Part shown: positions 26,201 through 34,132 of the stretch, piece by piece
Layout: each line of letters begins with the position of its first letter
Numbering within the stretch: the first letter of the stretch is position 1
DNA from: Pycnopodia helianthoides
Taxonomy: Eukaryota; Echinodermata; Asteroidea; Forcipulatida; Asteriidae
Length of the DNA stretch: 64,000 nt
Reading direction: 5' to 3'
Assembly (NCBI GenBank): GCA_032158295.1
Contig: CM063260.1
Coordinates: 8,350,767 to 8,414,766 of the forward strand
The notes under the pieces: generated by a model
The model's input: only the letters and a program-made list of their open reading frames with translations
Databases searched by the model: none
Told to the model about the DNA's origin: nothing
Made by a program: the position numbers and the translations under genes

Positions 26201-27828
26201 GGCATCCTACATAGGAAAGTGCTGTTGTTGTAAAGTAAATGACAATTGTTGCATACTTTGTTTATTCGATCAAGGGTTTTCTTTCTCAAAATTAGTGAAG
26301 AATATTCCATAGTTTGTACCAGAGTGGCTGAATAAAGCCAGATAAGGGCAGTTCCAGCAAGCATTGGAAATTCCACAAAGAATGTTCTGTTCACAATATG
26401 GTGCTTACACGAATGATCGCGATCACACACTTTTCAAAACAAGAAGCTGAAGCTGAAATCATCCAAAAGAAAAGGCTTTCAATAACTGTGTGATTCTTTC
26501 ATTGAAATTCCGCAAAAGCTTAATGTTAATTTTGGGAATACATGTACTCTTAATATTACCATGTAGTCTGATAACACATGTGGACGTGAGTTTTAGTGTA
26601 CATAGAATGTACAGCGTATGAATACGCCGCTCGCGGCTGTTGCATTGTATTTTGACCATCCAAAAATTGTCACCCAAACACCCTCCTTAACTATACACAA
26701 ACTCATAACTTTGAAATTAAACTTAACTGAATCTTCAAACTCATCAGATAATTGAACCTCAATATATAGACGGCACCTGAAAAATGACGTCAAGATTACA
26801 TCATCGTGTCAAATTTTAAATCAAAGTTTAAGATGCAAAGAAATCATACCTCCTGAAGTTAAACTACTCATGGATTTTATATGCATCACATTGGAAAAGT
26901 ATTTAATCAACTCAACAAATGCTAGAGAGTGTCAACCCAATTGACCTGGACTTCAAGTTCAAACGGGAAAATCAAGTTTAATATTTGAAAAATTCCTAAC
27001 TCCTAAACCACACATTGCCTGGATTGTTAAAATCTATTATCAACAGCAAGATCTTCAAAGACTTACTAAACGATACACAAAGTGTGACCTCATTTGGCCA
27101 TGACTTTCAGTTCAAAGCGGAAGCTGAATTTTATTATTTGAATTTTTTTCATAACTCCTGAAACCACACATTGGATTTTTACAATCTAACAACTATCGGA
27201 AGGTTTTTAAAACTTAACAAACATACACATTCGACCTTGACTTCTAGTTCTACTAATTAAGAACTTCTAAGTTCTAGTTCCACCGGAAGTTGAAGTTTAA
27301 TATTTCAAAAAATCACCAACCACACATTGGATTTTTAGTCTTTAAATATAGTATAACATTCAAAAAGTTCTCCATTGTATTAAAGTAAACACAAGTTACA
27401 AAGATAACCCAAATTTGACCTGGTCATTCGTGGGAGTAAGAAAAGTTGTTTTTGAAATTTAACTTACAAATCATGAAAATCAAATGAGAAGTCTAAAGTT
27501 AATATTACAAACAAATGTCTCTATCGAAGTTACGTCACCTGCAAACTTCAACAGATTTCTGTTCCCCAAGCGTTGCACTAGTAGTACCACTAGTTGCCAT
27601 CTTGGAGTACTGACAGACTGCTTTTAAAGCTTTGTTTCCAGTGATTGGATCTTGATGATAGCGTTTCTTTGCTGGTGATGCCGAACCACCGTTATTCAAG
27701 ACACAACATGAACAAGGTCTTCGTGGTGCGTTGACTTGACTTTTTCTTGTAGGGTCACGTCCATAACAAACAATTGTTTGAAACTTCGTTCTTTGATGAA
27801 AATTTGCCCACAATCTAAGAAGGTACAT
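8089..27828 (-). CDS. ACOT7: Acyl-CoA thioesterase 7 homologue (whole gene, 7 coding exons)
   Basis: The gene encodes a brain-type acyl-CoA hydrolase, which cleaves long-chain acyl-CoA to fatty acid and CoA. Exons join in phase (27539-27828, 21954-22073, 20746-20926, 19667-19894, 18128-18337, 14614-14798, 8089-8205) to about 443 residues. There are two hotdog domains. The first includes GNVHGG, VEKTDFVQPMYIGEV and ATLWYVP. The second includes SSLIHL, GGVTMKLMDEVAG and TFTSKHSIEVEV. The residues matching the catalytic pair of mammalian ACOT7 are present: Asn in GNVHGG (about 109 in the long form) and Asp in LMDEVAG (about 312). Human isoforms are shorter; the extra length is at the N terminus and in the linker. 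One base is missing in exon 2 relative to the family frame, probably a sequence error. Family assignment is very secure; exact splice edges are read by eye. Confidence 0.93.
8750..9325 (+). repeat. Dispersed repeat family R1, copy 1
   Basis: It shares the words GGTCAAATGGGGTCA, GATGATGTATAGATTG or close variants, and TCATGAGTTATGAT with stretches at 11080-12030, 15297-15955, 22420-23090 and (inverted) 26750-27480. The family has no ORF and may be the 3' tail of a LINE or a large MITE. Confidence 0.65.
9330..10500 (+). pseudogene. BEL/Pao retrotransposon integrase and C-terminal relic
   Basis: Frames split by shifts read an integrase core. The segments are VDCFGPMTIKVGRR (first Asp), CMTTRAVHLDLL, ILSDCGTNFKG (second Asp) and PHFGGVWEREI (Glu), completing D-D-E. 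Downstream are LNSKPLG, VTPNFLLMGR, RRRWKNSQVLADHFW and DPSLNRAQWP-like words, the usual end of BEL/Pao Pol. At least three frameshifts or stops are present. It sits in the last ACOT7 intron, opposite to the host gene. Gag, protease and RT are not seen, so it is 5'-truncated. Confidence 0.85.
10550..10760 (+). repeat. Possible 3' LTR start of the BEL/Pao relic
   Basis: A purine-rich AAGGGGCGGC tract is followed by TGTACGAAAGCACC shortly after the Pol relic, as expected for a polypurine tract and LTR start. The far end cannot be fixed because no 5' LTR is in view. Confidence 0.35.
11080..12520 (+). repeat. Dispersed repeat family R1, copies 2 (at least two fragments)
   Basis: It contains GAGCTTGGGAAGTGTGTC, the AACACATACGTGGGCTTTAA region and GGTCAAATGGGG variants also seen at 15.3-15.9 and 22.4-23.1 kb. 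A related tail runs from 12060 with two GATGTAACACATCCCA words. No gene is evident. Confidence 0.6.
12640..13290 (+). repeat. Three diverged tandem copies (CAGAGAGCATCTAAT family)
   Basis: Units at about 12640, 12945 and 13205 share CCAGAGAGC(A)TCTAATGTTAAAA and CCCCAC..CATAAAGGCTTC words in the same order. They are separated by 200-300 bases. No ORF is conserved between copies. Confidence 0.7.
13944..14440 (+). mobile_element. TIR-flanked insert carrying a THAP-domain fragment
   Basis: The ends TTTAAAGTCACCTGG and (reverse) TTTAAAGGAAACCTGG form imperfect terminal inverted repeats. Inside, from Met at 14172, the reading STRCIAAVCS, a stop, then SLHLFPADPKHKRLWAAKVRL is the first half of a THAP zinc finger: the first Cys pair and the Pro-Trp core spacing. 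The distal Cys/His pair is missing. THAP domains are the DNA-binding part of P-element-type transposases and of host proteins. A non-autonomous P-like element or a captured exon are both possible. Confidence 0.6.
14614..14798 (-). CDS. ACOT7: ACOT7 exon 6
   Basis: It begins after TTTTAG in phase 1 and reads GSVMHVVGRPTFTSKHS, IEVEVFVDMETMF and AVHAFFTFVSL. These are the closing strands of the second hotdog. The donor AAG|GTAAGT is consensus, phase 0. Confidence 0.93.
15176..15262 (-). repeat. tRNA-derived SINE head
   Basis: On the minus strand it reads a tRNA-like 5' part with an A-box (GTGGTCTGGTGGTAAGAC) and a B-box (GGTTCGAATCCC). A perfect acceptor stem is not formed and there are no tRNA-gene flanks, so I call a SINE rather than a functional tRNA. 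A G-run (15258-15270) borders it. Confidence 0.65.
15297..15960 (+). repeat. Dispersed repeat family R1, copy 3
   Basis: It aligns by eye with 22420-23090: AGCGGAACAACCAGCCACAG, AATGCGGGTCAA, GAACCAGAAGTCGAGGTCAA, GATGATGTATA and a final CACCTAATAATAA. It ends next to a poly(T) run at about 15968. Confidence 0.75.
16231..17990 (+). pseudogene. RTE-like LINE relic (endonuclease-RT C-terminal part)
   Basis: It is heavily broken but recognisable. KKAIPQERKSTQFWIS is near 16345 and MCFNDYSKACDCVSHAKLWE, the RT block around the first catalytic Asp, is at 16980. FGGTKITNL near 17270 leads toward the YADD position, where YIDHT replaces it. Then come ITTIGECATEIKRIKRRL, IWKSQGLSMNLKIRLL and the terminal LKQIDTDFIIRKRSLK. 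Many stops are present. It is on the opposite strand to the ACOT7 intron that contains it. Confidence 0.75.
18128..18337 (-). CDS. ACOT7: ACOT7 exon 5 (catalytic core of hotdog 2)
   Basis: This encodes AQSSLIHLAGVTDC, then GGVTMKLMDEVAG with the catalytic Asp, and HCKTTVVTASMDAVNFH. It is the most conserved segment of the gene. The acceptor is TTTAG|GT and the donor GAG|GTAAAG, phase 1. Confidence 0.94.
19313..19547. mobile_element. Solo LTR with 4-bp target duplication
   Basis: A 235-bp segment begins TGTAGTGA and ends TCACTACA, the TG...CA ends with short inverted repeats typical of retroviral-type LTRs. ATAT lies directly on both sides (19309-19312 and 19548-19551). There is no internal region, so it is a solo LTR left by recombination. 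Orientation is not certain. It lies in ACOT7 intron 4. Confidence 0.75.
19667..19894 (-). CDS. ACOT7: ACOT7 exon 4 (end of hotdog 1 and linker)
   Basis: It begins TKRMTNEATLWYVP, the final strand of the first hotdog. The charged linker WERYKKQKEARRRQG follows, then a longer Ser/Met/Asp-rich linker not present in human ACOT7. It starts after CTCAG and ends AATT|GTAAGT in phase 1. The intron on its 3' side contains a solo LTR. Confidence 0.92.
20136..20480 (+). repeat. MITE-like repeat starting TTAAAGGCACAGTACAC
   Basis: The TTAAAGGCAC(A)GTACAC end resembles the ends of other TTTAAAG-ended inserts in this window, such as 40956 and 28626. No clear opposite end is seen. It lies in ACOT7 intron 3. 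Overlapping short open frames here are not coding. Confidence 0.4.
20746..20926 (-). CDS. ACOT7: ACOT7 exon 3
   Basis: The exon follows GATAG and starts ESTSEDDFEQC. It then carries the conserved first-hotdog strand block VRVEKTDFVQPMYIGEV and HAEITHTAYHSMEVQV. It ends CATG|GTAAGA in phase 1. The ESTSEDD insert replaces the shorter NSQNGE loop of vertebrates. Identity with vertebrate ACOT7 is high across the strands. Confidence 0.92.
21085..21281 (+). repeat. tRNA-derived SINE, plus strand
   Basis: Its head GTGTCGTGGTCAAGCACA...CTCAAGCTCTGGTGTTTCT and the B-box-like GGTTTCGAGTCCC match the SINE at 33703-34043. The 3' part differs, and the copy ends near a TTATTATTA tract. It lies in ACOT7 intron 2. 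Confidence 0.75.
21954..22073 (-). CDS. ACOT7: ACOT7 exon 2 with one-base deletion
   Basis: The acceptor ATTAG is followed by an A that completes the Arg begun in exon 1, then LMGPQDANISGNVHGG, the first hotdog helix start with the catalytic Asn. Directly after VIL the frame is lost: TTAAG stands where the family Lys-Met-Ile-Glu needs one more base (near 22014-22016). After that point IEQAG and STRHCN read in the next frame. The donor is either CAC|GTCAGT (chosen) or AAT|GTCATG, both phase 0. The deletion is in a short A run and the rest of the gene is intact, so a base-call error is more likely than true inactivation. Confidence 0.85.
22420..23095 (+). repeat. Dispersed repeat family R1, copy 4
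   Basis: This is the best-preserved copy: GAGCTTGAGAAGTGTGTC, AGCGGAACAGCCAGCCACAG, CAACCGGAAGTCAAGG, GATGATGTATAGATTGC, ending AACACCTAATAATAA. It lies in the long first ACOT7 intron. Confidence 0.75.
23311..23472. mobile_element. Foldback element, about 70-base arms
   Basis: The outer CAAATAATGAATG and its complement CATTCATTATTTG frame arms reading GAATATTTTCATGAGTTGAA and GATGGAAT(G/A)TTCCATTCAAC. The centre is the short ACGAGGCGGACCCG. It is likely a non-autonomous foldback. Confidence 0.8.
24114..24293. repeat. 21-bp minisatellite, about 8.5 copies
   Basis: The unit is CGATCGATGGATCTTTTGCRT, with only a C/T variant at one site. Because 21 is a multiple of three, several frames are open through the array (FASIDGS or LHRSMDL repeats); these are not evidence of a protein. 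Each unit holds the self-complementary ATCGATCGAT. Confidence 0.95.
24866..25715. mobile_element. Foldback transposon with arms of 42-bp tandem repeats, 6-bp TSD
   Basis: Each end reads TATGGTGGCCCTGAAGGGAC inverted. Inside, each arm is a tandem array of a 42-base unit (GTATGCAATGTCGTGAAACA...GCGCACAC), about six units per arm, in opposite orientation. The inner ends are also mirrored (GCATACCATGTTGCATACCT). The central 25195-25385 is unique and non-coding. CTAATG flanks both sides (24860-24865 and 25716-25721) as a target duplication. It resembles Drosophila FB-type elements in design, with no transposase. It lies in ACOT7 intron 1. Confidence 0.9.
26750..27480 (-). repeat. Dispersed repeat family R1, inverted copy
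   Basis: On the minus strand the GGTCAAATGAGGTCACACTT-like block, GATTGTAAAAATCCAATGTG and the TCAGGAGTTATGA words recur. It may be two overlapping copies, since the CACACATTGGATTTTTA word appears twice. It lies between ACOT7 exons 1 and 2. Confidence 0.55.
27539..27828 (-). CDS. ACOT7: ACOT7 exon 1 (two candidate starts)
   Basis: The exon begins at Met1 (27828), with an in-frame TAG upstream, and ends at GCAG|GTGACG, phase 2. Residues 1-76 are rich in Arg, Lys, Ser and Cys with almost no acid early on (MYLLRLWANFHQR...), consistent with a mitochondrial presequence. Met77 (27598-27600) lies in a strong AAGATGG context. It gives MATSG...VEVCR, which lines up with the start of the cytosolic mammalian isoform just before the conserved RxMxPxDAN segment. 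Leaky scanning could yield two forms; that is inference. Confidence 0.75.
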
Positions 27829-28200
27829 AGCCTTTAGTTTAAATATTGAAATAAATACATTAGTAAGTGTTTGTTCCTTGCTCTATAATTAAAATGGTTC
27901 AACGTTGATGACAACATTAACAATACATGCTCATCAAGAAAAGAGCGCATTGATTCAACTGCCCGGCCGCGATTTTTTTTTCCGTACCACACTAGAGCCA
28001 AAAAGCTTTCCCGGATCCCTTCACTGTTGACCCCCTGTCTCAAGTGTGGTACGAAAGAAAATATTGCTGCCCGGCCGCGCAGATTCGTTGTAAATAGTAA
28101 AGTGCGCCCTCTTACGATATGATTTAACCAACTTTTGCCAGTCAAGTTGGTTCAATCATGCCGCAAGAGGGCGCACTAAACCCGCAGCGCCCAGAGCCGT
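27829..28200 (-). promoter_or_regulatory. Probable ACOT7 5' flank, GC-richer with inverted repeats
   Basis: This is the region immediately upstream of ACOT7 Met1. It is more CpG-rich than its surroundings and contains the inverted words GCCCGGCCGCG (27960 and 28070) and GTACCACACT..GAG. An inverted repeat (28101-28177) has outer arms AGTGCGCCCTCTT. No TATA box is placed with confidence. Promoter status is inferred from position only. Confidence 0.4.
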
Positions 28201-28261
28201 ATATACGATATTTTTTTCTTCATACCACACGCTAGCTAATATATACACGCATAAGGTATGG

Positions 28262-28442
28262 GCCGAACGCGTTAGTTCACGATGTAAAATGAAAACCACG
28301 CAATTTTGAGGCATATTTGTGTGGATCATTGTATTCTACATTTAAAACATGTTTTTTTTTAACCATATGCATTTTACAACAAACGGTTACAAAAACGCTT
28401 TTTATAGACCAACTCGCCCGATCTAAGGCAACGTGTACCTTT
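28262..28442 (-). mobile_element. Half copy of the foldback family of 5829-6155
   Basis: GTTAGTTCACGATG, GGCATATTTGTGTGGATCAT, CATTTTAC(A)ACAAACGGTTAC and ATAGACCAACTCGCCCGAT match one arm of the foldback at 5829-6155. The match then continues as CAACGTGTACCTTTAA. The other arm is absent. Confidence 0.8.
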
Positions 28443-28625
28443 AAAACGTCACTGCAATGAAATCATTGTATCCAATGAAGTCATTGGGCCTGTAAGACGA
28501 ATGTATGTCTTTAACCTTGCGGACAGGGGAACAGTCTACACTACTTAGCCTGAACATCTGACGTCGAGGGTCGAAAAACGCCAGATACCAGCCTGACCTG
28601 CATTCATTTCACGCGGAGATTCGCA

Positions 28626-28992
28626 GTTAAAGGAACATTACAGAATTGGTTTTTCTAACAAAACAGTTGCTGGCAGTGTAAGCACTTTATGTAATCCACC
28701 ATATACATAAACTGACAAACCTGTAGAAGTTTGAGATCGATCGGCCATCTGGGTCACGAGAAAATAGTGAAAAACCGATTACACATTTGCATGATTGAAA
28801 TCATATAGATTCAACAAATGAATAAAACGCTCACTGAGCGATAAACTCCAATCGGAAAATTAGTTTATTCATTTCTCATCAAATATGGCATTTCAGATAG
28901 TCATCATCATTAGACAGTGTAAGTTTTGTGTAACTCTGTGATCAAAAGTATATTTCACAAGTTTTTTTCTTACCAATGTAATGTTCCTTTAA
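28626..28992. mobile_element. MITE with TTAAAGGAACATTAC ends
   Basis: It begins GTTAAAGGAACATTACAGAA and ends with TGTAATGTTCCTTTAA, a terminal inverted repeat of about 16 bases. The length is 367 bp and there is no ORF. Similar TTAAAGG ends recur in the window. Confidence 0.75.
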
Positions 28993-29197
28993 GTCACATG
29001 CAAATTATGTACGCTTATAGTTAATAAAATAACGTTACGTTATGTACAAACACTATGCACACGCTGCATGCAGACGATCGAGTGCAAGCTGACAAATTAC
29101 ATCACCTCTCAGGCCAATCAGAACACATTACTCTGTCTTTATCCTTGCGGATAAAAACAGGGGAACAGTCTGGCGCTGCAAGACGTTGCTTCTACTT

Positions 29198-30483
29198 CTA
29201 CTTGAATACTCGGTAGGATCCATAAGTCTGGATGTAATGCCGAGGGAATTCTTGTCCATGAGCGGTGCAGGGCCGGGTGTGTAACACATGTGTACAATGT
29301 GCAAGTAAAAACTCAGCGCTGCTTACATGTGTGTGCAGCCAAACCACTCCCCTAAATGCCTCAACTGAAGGTGAGGCAATGATATGTTGCCTGGGAGTGT
29401 GTTCCATATGACAGTTCTTGGGAAAAATGAATTGTAGAAAAGCTGTATCCTATACCTGGGATGATCTGGTATTTCTTGGAATGGTATGCCCTGATGTTAC
29501 TTGGGATGGCTGGGCTAAGGTATACATCTGGATTGACTGCAATAGTTTGGTTCTGAATCTTGTAGAGGAGTGTGAGGCTGGCTGCCTTGCGTCGCGCCTT
29601 TCTAAGGTGTCCCATTCCAAGGTGTTCAACATGGCTGACACGCTTTCAGTACGGTGGTATGACTGTAGAACGAACCTAGCAGCACGTCTTTGTATGGCTT
29701 CGATTCTGGTAGTATCTTTCTGGGGGTATGGAGTCCAGACAGGGCTGCAATATTCCAGGTGGGGTCTGACAAGTGACGAATAAGCTTGCTGGCGTATTTT
29801 GACTGAGCATCTTCTAAGGTTACGCCGAACAAGACCTAACATTTCTGTTGGCACGAGTTGAGATTTTGTTGATGTGTTTCTGCCATGACATATTATTGGA
29901 GAAGGTGAGGCCCAGATACGGGTGGTCGGTGACTGTGGCAAGGTTTCTTCCTCCAAGGTGATAATTTTAGATGGTAGGGTTGCGGCGCAGAGTAAATCGC
30001 ATTACATGACACTTGTCGGTGTTGAATTTCATTTGCCAGGATTTGGACCATTGATGTAATCAATCGGTCAAGATCTTCTTGAAGCTTAACACTGTCACTG
30101 GCGTTGGCTACGGAGCAATACATCATCTGCGAAGAGGCGCAGGTTGGAAGTGATACCATCAGGCAAGTCATTGATGAAGGTTAAAAACAACAGGGGACAT
30201 AGTACAGTACCCTGTGGAACACCCGACTCAACTGGTACCTAATCTGATCTGCTTGGCCATCCACGACTACCCGCTGGCTACGGTTGGTGAGAAAGTTTTC
30301 CATCCATTGCAGTAAAGAACCCCTAATCCCATAGTGGTGTAACTTAAGCAGCAACCGTTGATGGGGAACCCGGTCAAAGGCTTTGGAAAAATCCAAAACC
30401 ACAGCATCAACTTGTTCACGGTTGCCTAGTGACTTGGAGAGATCATGTGCAGTTATGAGGAGCTGCGTCTCCCCAGCAAACAA
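29198..30483 (-). pseudogene. CR1/Daphne-like LINE, 3' half of RT ORF
   Basis: Starting at 30483 it reads VVLDFSKAFDRVPHQRLL (RT block A, catalytic Asp), then [18 protein letters not shown] text in a shifted frame. NDLPDGI and the catalytic FADDV follow near 30115-30140. Next are YSSLVRPHLEYCSPVWTP and AIQRRAARFV near 29700, the conserved RT C terminus. It ends near 29200 with ASPSVEAFRG. Frameshifts and stops show it is dead, and the 5' part is missing. Confidence 0.85.
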
Positions 30484-31385
30484 AATAACGTCCCCTCGAC
30501 GTCGCTAGGACGTTATTCGAATGTTGGGAGAACGCTTTTATTTAACGTCGTACGGACGGATAAGTGTGGAGTTTTGTCAACGTCTAGATGACGTTGCGTT
30601 ATGACGTTTTATAATAACGTTGTGACAACGTAAAAACTGCACTGAAAAAAAAACAAGGTATTTCTTAACGCAATTATATGATTTTTTTTTTCAGAAGTTT
30701 TTCGATCAAGTATAAATTGTTTATATTATATAATAGTTTCATGAATATTAGTAATTGAGACAACAACATAATCAATTAATTTCAACAATGTAAACTGACC
30801 AGTAGGTCATTACTACTCGTTGCGGTTGCCCGACTTCACTGTATATGTACCTCATGTACTATATAAGTGCATACCAACTTCCTGCTTTGGCAATCATGGG
30901 TGTGTATTTTTACTACAGTTTTTCCACTTTAATAATATTTTTTGAAAGTAAAATTTTATCTTTAGTTACTACATTAAATTTGCCACTAAATCCTCTGATA
31001 GTTTAGACACATACATGAAGAAATGAGTACACCTAATTCATAAATTTGGCAAATTTCTCGAACTTTGTTGTAAATATGTTACAACTTCTTAGCCCAATCT
31101 ACTAATTTGCATATGTGATATTACGTTGTCATAACGTTCCCAAGTAACCTGACAAAACTACAACATTCAAGCAACGTTGTAAAAAACGTTAACGCGACTT
31201 TATTTAGAGGTGTTGAAGAAACATTGCCATAACGTTCTATTTATGTTTTCAAATAACGTGACAAAACCACAACCTTCAGGTAACGTTATGAAAGAACATT
31301 CACCTAACGTTTGTCTATGAAGTCAAAAACCAACGTTGGAAAACATCGTATCTGCGTTACCAAGTAACGTGACAGAACCGGTAAA
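30484..31385. repeat. AACGTT-rich diverged tandem region
   Basis: AACGT or ACGTT words occur dozens of times. Around 31130-31380 a unit of about 110 bases (AAGTAAC(G)TGACA-AACCACAACNTTC) recurs three times. Flanking 30640-31120 is plain AT-rich DNA. It is perhaps the end region of a DNA transposon or a decayed satellite. The G+C and CpG content differ from the surroundings. Confidence 0.55.
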
Positions 31386-32498
31386 CAAATTTTCGTGCTT
31401 ACTGTAGCAGAAAAAAAATGCTTTTAAGTGTAAAGCGTATTTCACAGCGTTCACCGTATATTTGCAGTGGTCATTCATTTCCGTACAGTAAGCACTGGTG
31501 GGAGGTTAGTATGCCTTTTCGTTCGCTTACGGTTAGCTGTGCTATGAAATGAAACTACCACACTTTTGTTAAGCACAAAATCGGTTGTTAAGCAGCTCTA
31601 TGAAGTTGGGCACATTTTGGCGACCCTAATCAGAAACACATTTGAGTTTTGGTCAATCATGTCAATAGTTGAGCGTTTTCGCGTGTTCGGCAGGCTGACC
31701 AAACCGTAACCGACTTGTTGGCTCGACTAGGCTTGGTTTCAATATGGCGTACTCTTTAAAAACTGTTGGAAAATGTCAATGGAATTCTTTTTAAAACGAA
31801 ATACCATTGAGCATAACAATTACATAATGTTGATAAAATAACACAGACTAAGTTCCATTACTTGAAAATAAAATTAAGGAATAATAACTCATACTATTCT
31901 ACTAAAATAATTGCTCTAATTTTAGCTGCCCTAAGGTTTTCTCAGTCAAATTCGGCAAATGAGCAGCCAATTTAATTTTCGTGCGTTCGAATGAAAGCTA
32001 TTTTGCCTCTCCAGTTTCTTACTGCGTTTCAAATTCAGAATTCGGGCATTTAATTTCGTTTTGAGGCATTCAAATTCCATTAGCACTGTGGTCAATTTAG
32101 CATATCGTCATTCTTTTTTGTGCACTGGACGCAAAATCATCGATCAATAATTTAGCAAAATTTTTACTGATTACATTTTTCTTCAATTTCGTAAAGAGGC
32201 AATCAATTTCGCTAAATGAGAATTCAAATAATTACGATAAAGAAATGCGAATAAACAGATAAACTGTACTAGGCAACTGTTTCGTATCTTCACTTTAATT
32301 CAGGCAAACCTTATTTTCTTTATTCATGTTTCCAGTAGATTTTACATGGGGCCCATTAGGTTTTTTTTTCTTCTTTGTTTTCTTCTTTATTCTTTTCTTG
32401 ATTTTTGGGGGATCTTTAATGGTTCATAACTGACCATACCTAATTTTGTATTGTGTTTAAATGGGGCGTTCTTTATGTTTTTCCTGGTTTCTTATTGT

Positions 32499-34132
32499 TT
32501 AAGCTGTTTCTTCCTCAACCATCAATCTGTTGGCGTGCCAAACATCTTGGCATGTTTGGGTATGGTTGTACCACTGCATGCACTTCACTTAGGTGATGAC
32601 ATCAACGCTCTGAATGGCTGCTTGTTGAAGGAGATCGCACCTCCGCTGTTGCATGTTCATTCCTGCTTGCCGGCCAGCCCGTCTGTCTCGACACGTTGTT
32701 GCCACTCACTCCATGCTCCAAGGTAACCCATGTGATGCGTTTAAAACTGCAGCCTTGAATTAAGAGTGTACCATCTCAGTGCTGTTCAGGAATGGGGAGT
32801 GTAGGGAGGGAGGCGCTTCAGCTGGATCATTGGGTTGGCACCTCCAAGGAGTTGGGCTCGCACGTGAGGCTTCGCATTGTCGTCTGGGAAAACTGCAGCA
32901 CATTCTTGAATTCCGCAAGAAACTCCTCGAGTCTCTCTTCGCGTCACAGTTTCGAATGCGATTCGGTGGTGCACCAAGCTTACTTCACTAGAAACAGCGA
33001 AGATGACATTGCAATTTCTCCCTCGTTGTCTGTCGACGACTCGTCTCTCGGTGCGGCGATCCCTCGCGGAGCTCTCTACCCTAGGAGCGTCGAGTCCAGA
33101 CAATATAACCTGTCTCGTCATAGACTTGATTCAAGTCCCTTTCTCGTACGAGGTCCCCAACACACATGTAACGCGCCAGCATGCAGCCAACTTGTCCCGC
33201 GCTCGGAACAGGTTGGGGAATGCAGAGCGCAAAACAATAGTTTTCTGACGATGAGGCAAGGAAGGGCCTTGCACTTGGGACTTGAGTCAAGTCTAGTCTT
33301 GTCAATGAGGACTAGATGCGCCAGAACACCATGCGCAGGAACCACTCTCACCATACTGGACGCGTTGATCAAGAACTTCAGGGGAATTTCTTGCATCAGG
33401 AACGTCCTCCACTAGTTTCAGTGTAACCATCATCCCATACAAGGCCCTGGCTATGGTGGCAGTAGAAACCTCGGGCTTCTCTGGCAGATGCCTACTCAAA
33501 CTAAAGCCTTCATTTGTTGAAGTGTCAAGATGGGATTAGCGTCAAGAATGCCTTGCAGATGGTTTCGCATGTCATCATCCATCTTGCTGTGGATTTCTCC
33601 TCCTCTTACCAGCGTCTCTTGCCTTCCGGTCCTCAAATATGTTGCAACAATTGATCTTGCTGTGGACTTGTTGATGTTCAAATTGACCGCAAGCTCAAGG
33701 TAATACTAATAATAATAATATTCGGTTTTTATATAGCGCTTTAAACACCATGTCTCAAAGCGCTTCCAACATTATTACCCTGATCACTGGGCCATTTCAT
33801 TCCTTAAACCATCTCAGCTCCCTGGGGAGTATACAGCCTGTGCTGCACTAAGCTAAATCAATCACAAGAACCATCTCTGCCCTCACAGGTACCCATTTAC
33901 CCCTGGGTGGAGAGAAGCAATTATAGTAAAGTGTCTTGCTCAGGGACACAGGTGTCACGACCGGGATTCGAACCCACACTCTGCTGAACAGAAACACCAG
34001 AGCTTGAGTTCGGTGCTCTTATCCGCTCGGCCACGACACCCCATCCTAGTCTTGCTCGTTTCCCTCGAAGGCCTCAATCAACCTTTCTCGATCTATCTGG
34101 GACACTCTTGCGTAGCGACCACGATCTGCCAT
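32499..34132 (-). pseudogene. Tc1/IS630-like transposase, broken
   Basis: It begins at Met 34132: ADRGRYARVSQIDRERLI, the first helix-turn-helix. After the SINE it resumes with NLNINKSTARSIVATYLRTG (second HTH) and ALVSRHLPEKPEVS-type text. The DDE core is visible across shifted frames: VYDETGYIVWTRRS (Asp 1, about 33125), FAVSSEVSLVHHRIAFETVT, FPDDNAKPHV (Asp 2, about 32860) and LPPYTPHSPFLN-TEM (Glu, about 32775). The C terminus ends VWHANRLMVEEETA before TAA at 32499-32501. Without the SINE it would be about 430 codons. Several frameshifts remain, so it is inactive. Confidence 0.85.
33703..34043 (-). repeat. tRNA-derived SINE inside the transposase gene
   Basis: Minus strand: the head GGTGTCGTGGCCGAGCGGAT, a B-box GGTTCGAATCCCG, then a body ending AGCGCTTTGAGACATGG...TATATAAAAACC and an ATTATTATT tail. 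The head is tRNA-like (class II, leucine or serine style). The same head occurs at 21085. Splitting of a continuous transposase frame (EGNEQD on one side, LELAVNLN on the other) shows it inserted later. Confidence 0.9.

Noticed and set aside
26113..26430. 105-codon minus-strand frame in ACOT7 intron 1
   Set aside because: No domain is recognised, and the frames of exons 1 and 2 join directly without it.
29418..29783. 121-codon plus-strand frame
   Set aside because: It is antisense to the CR1/Daphne-like RT C terminus, whose conserved motifs are on the minus strand.
32792..33415. 207-codon plus-strand frame
   Set aside because: It lies antisense to the DDE transposase. The recognisable motifs (DDNAKPHV, LPPYTP) are all on the minus strand.
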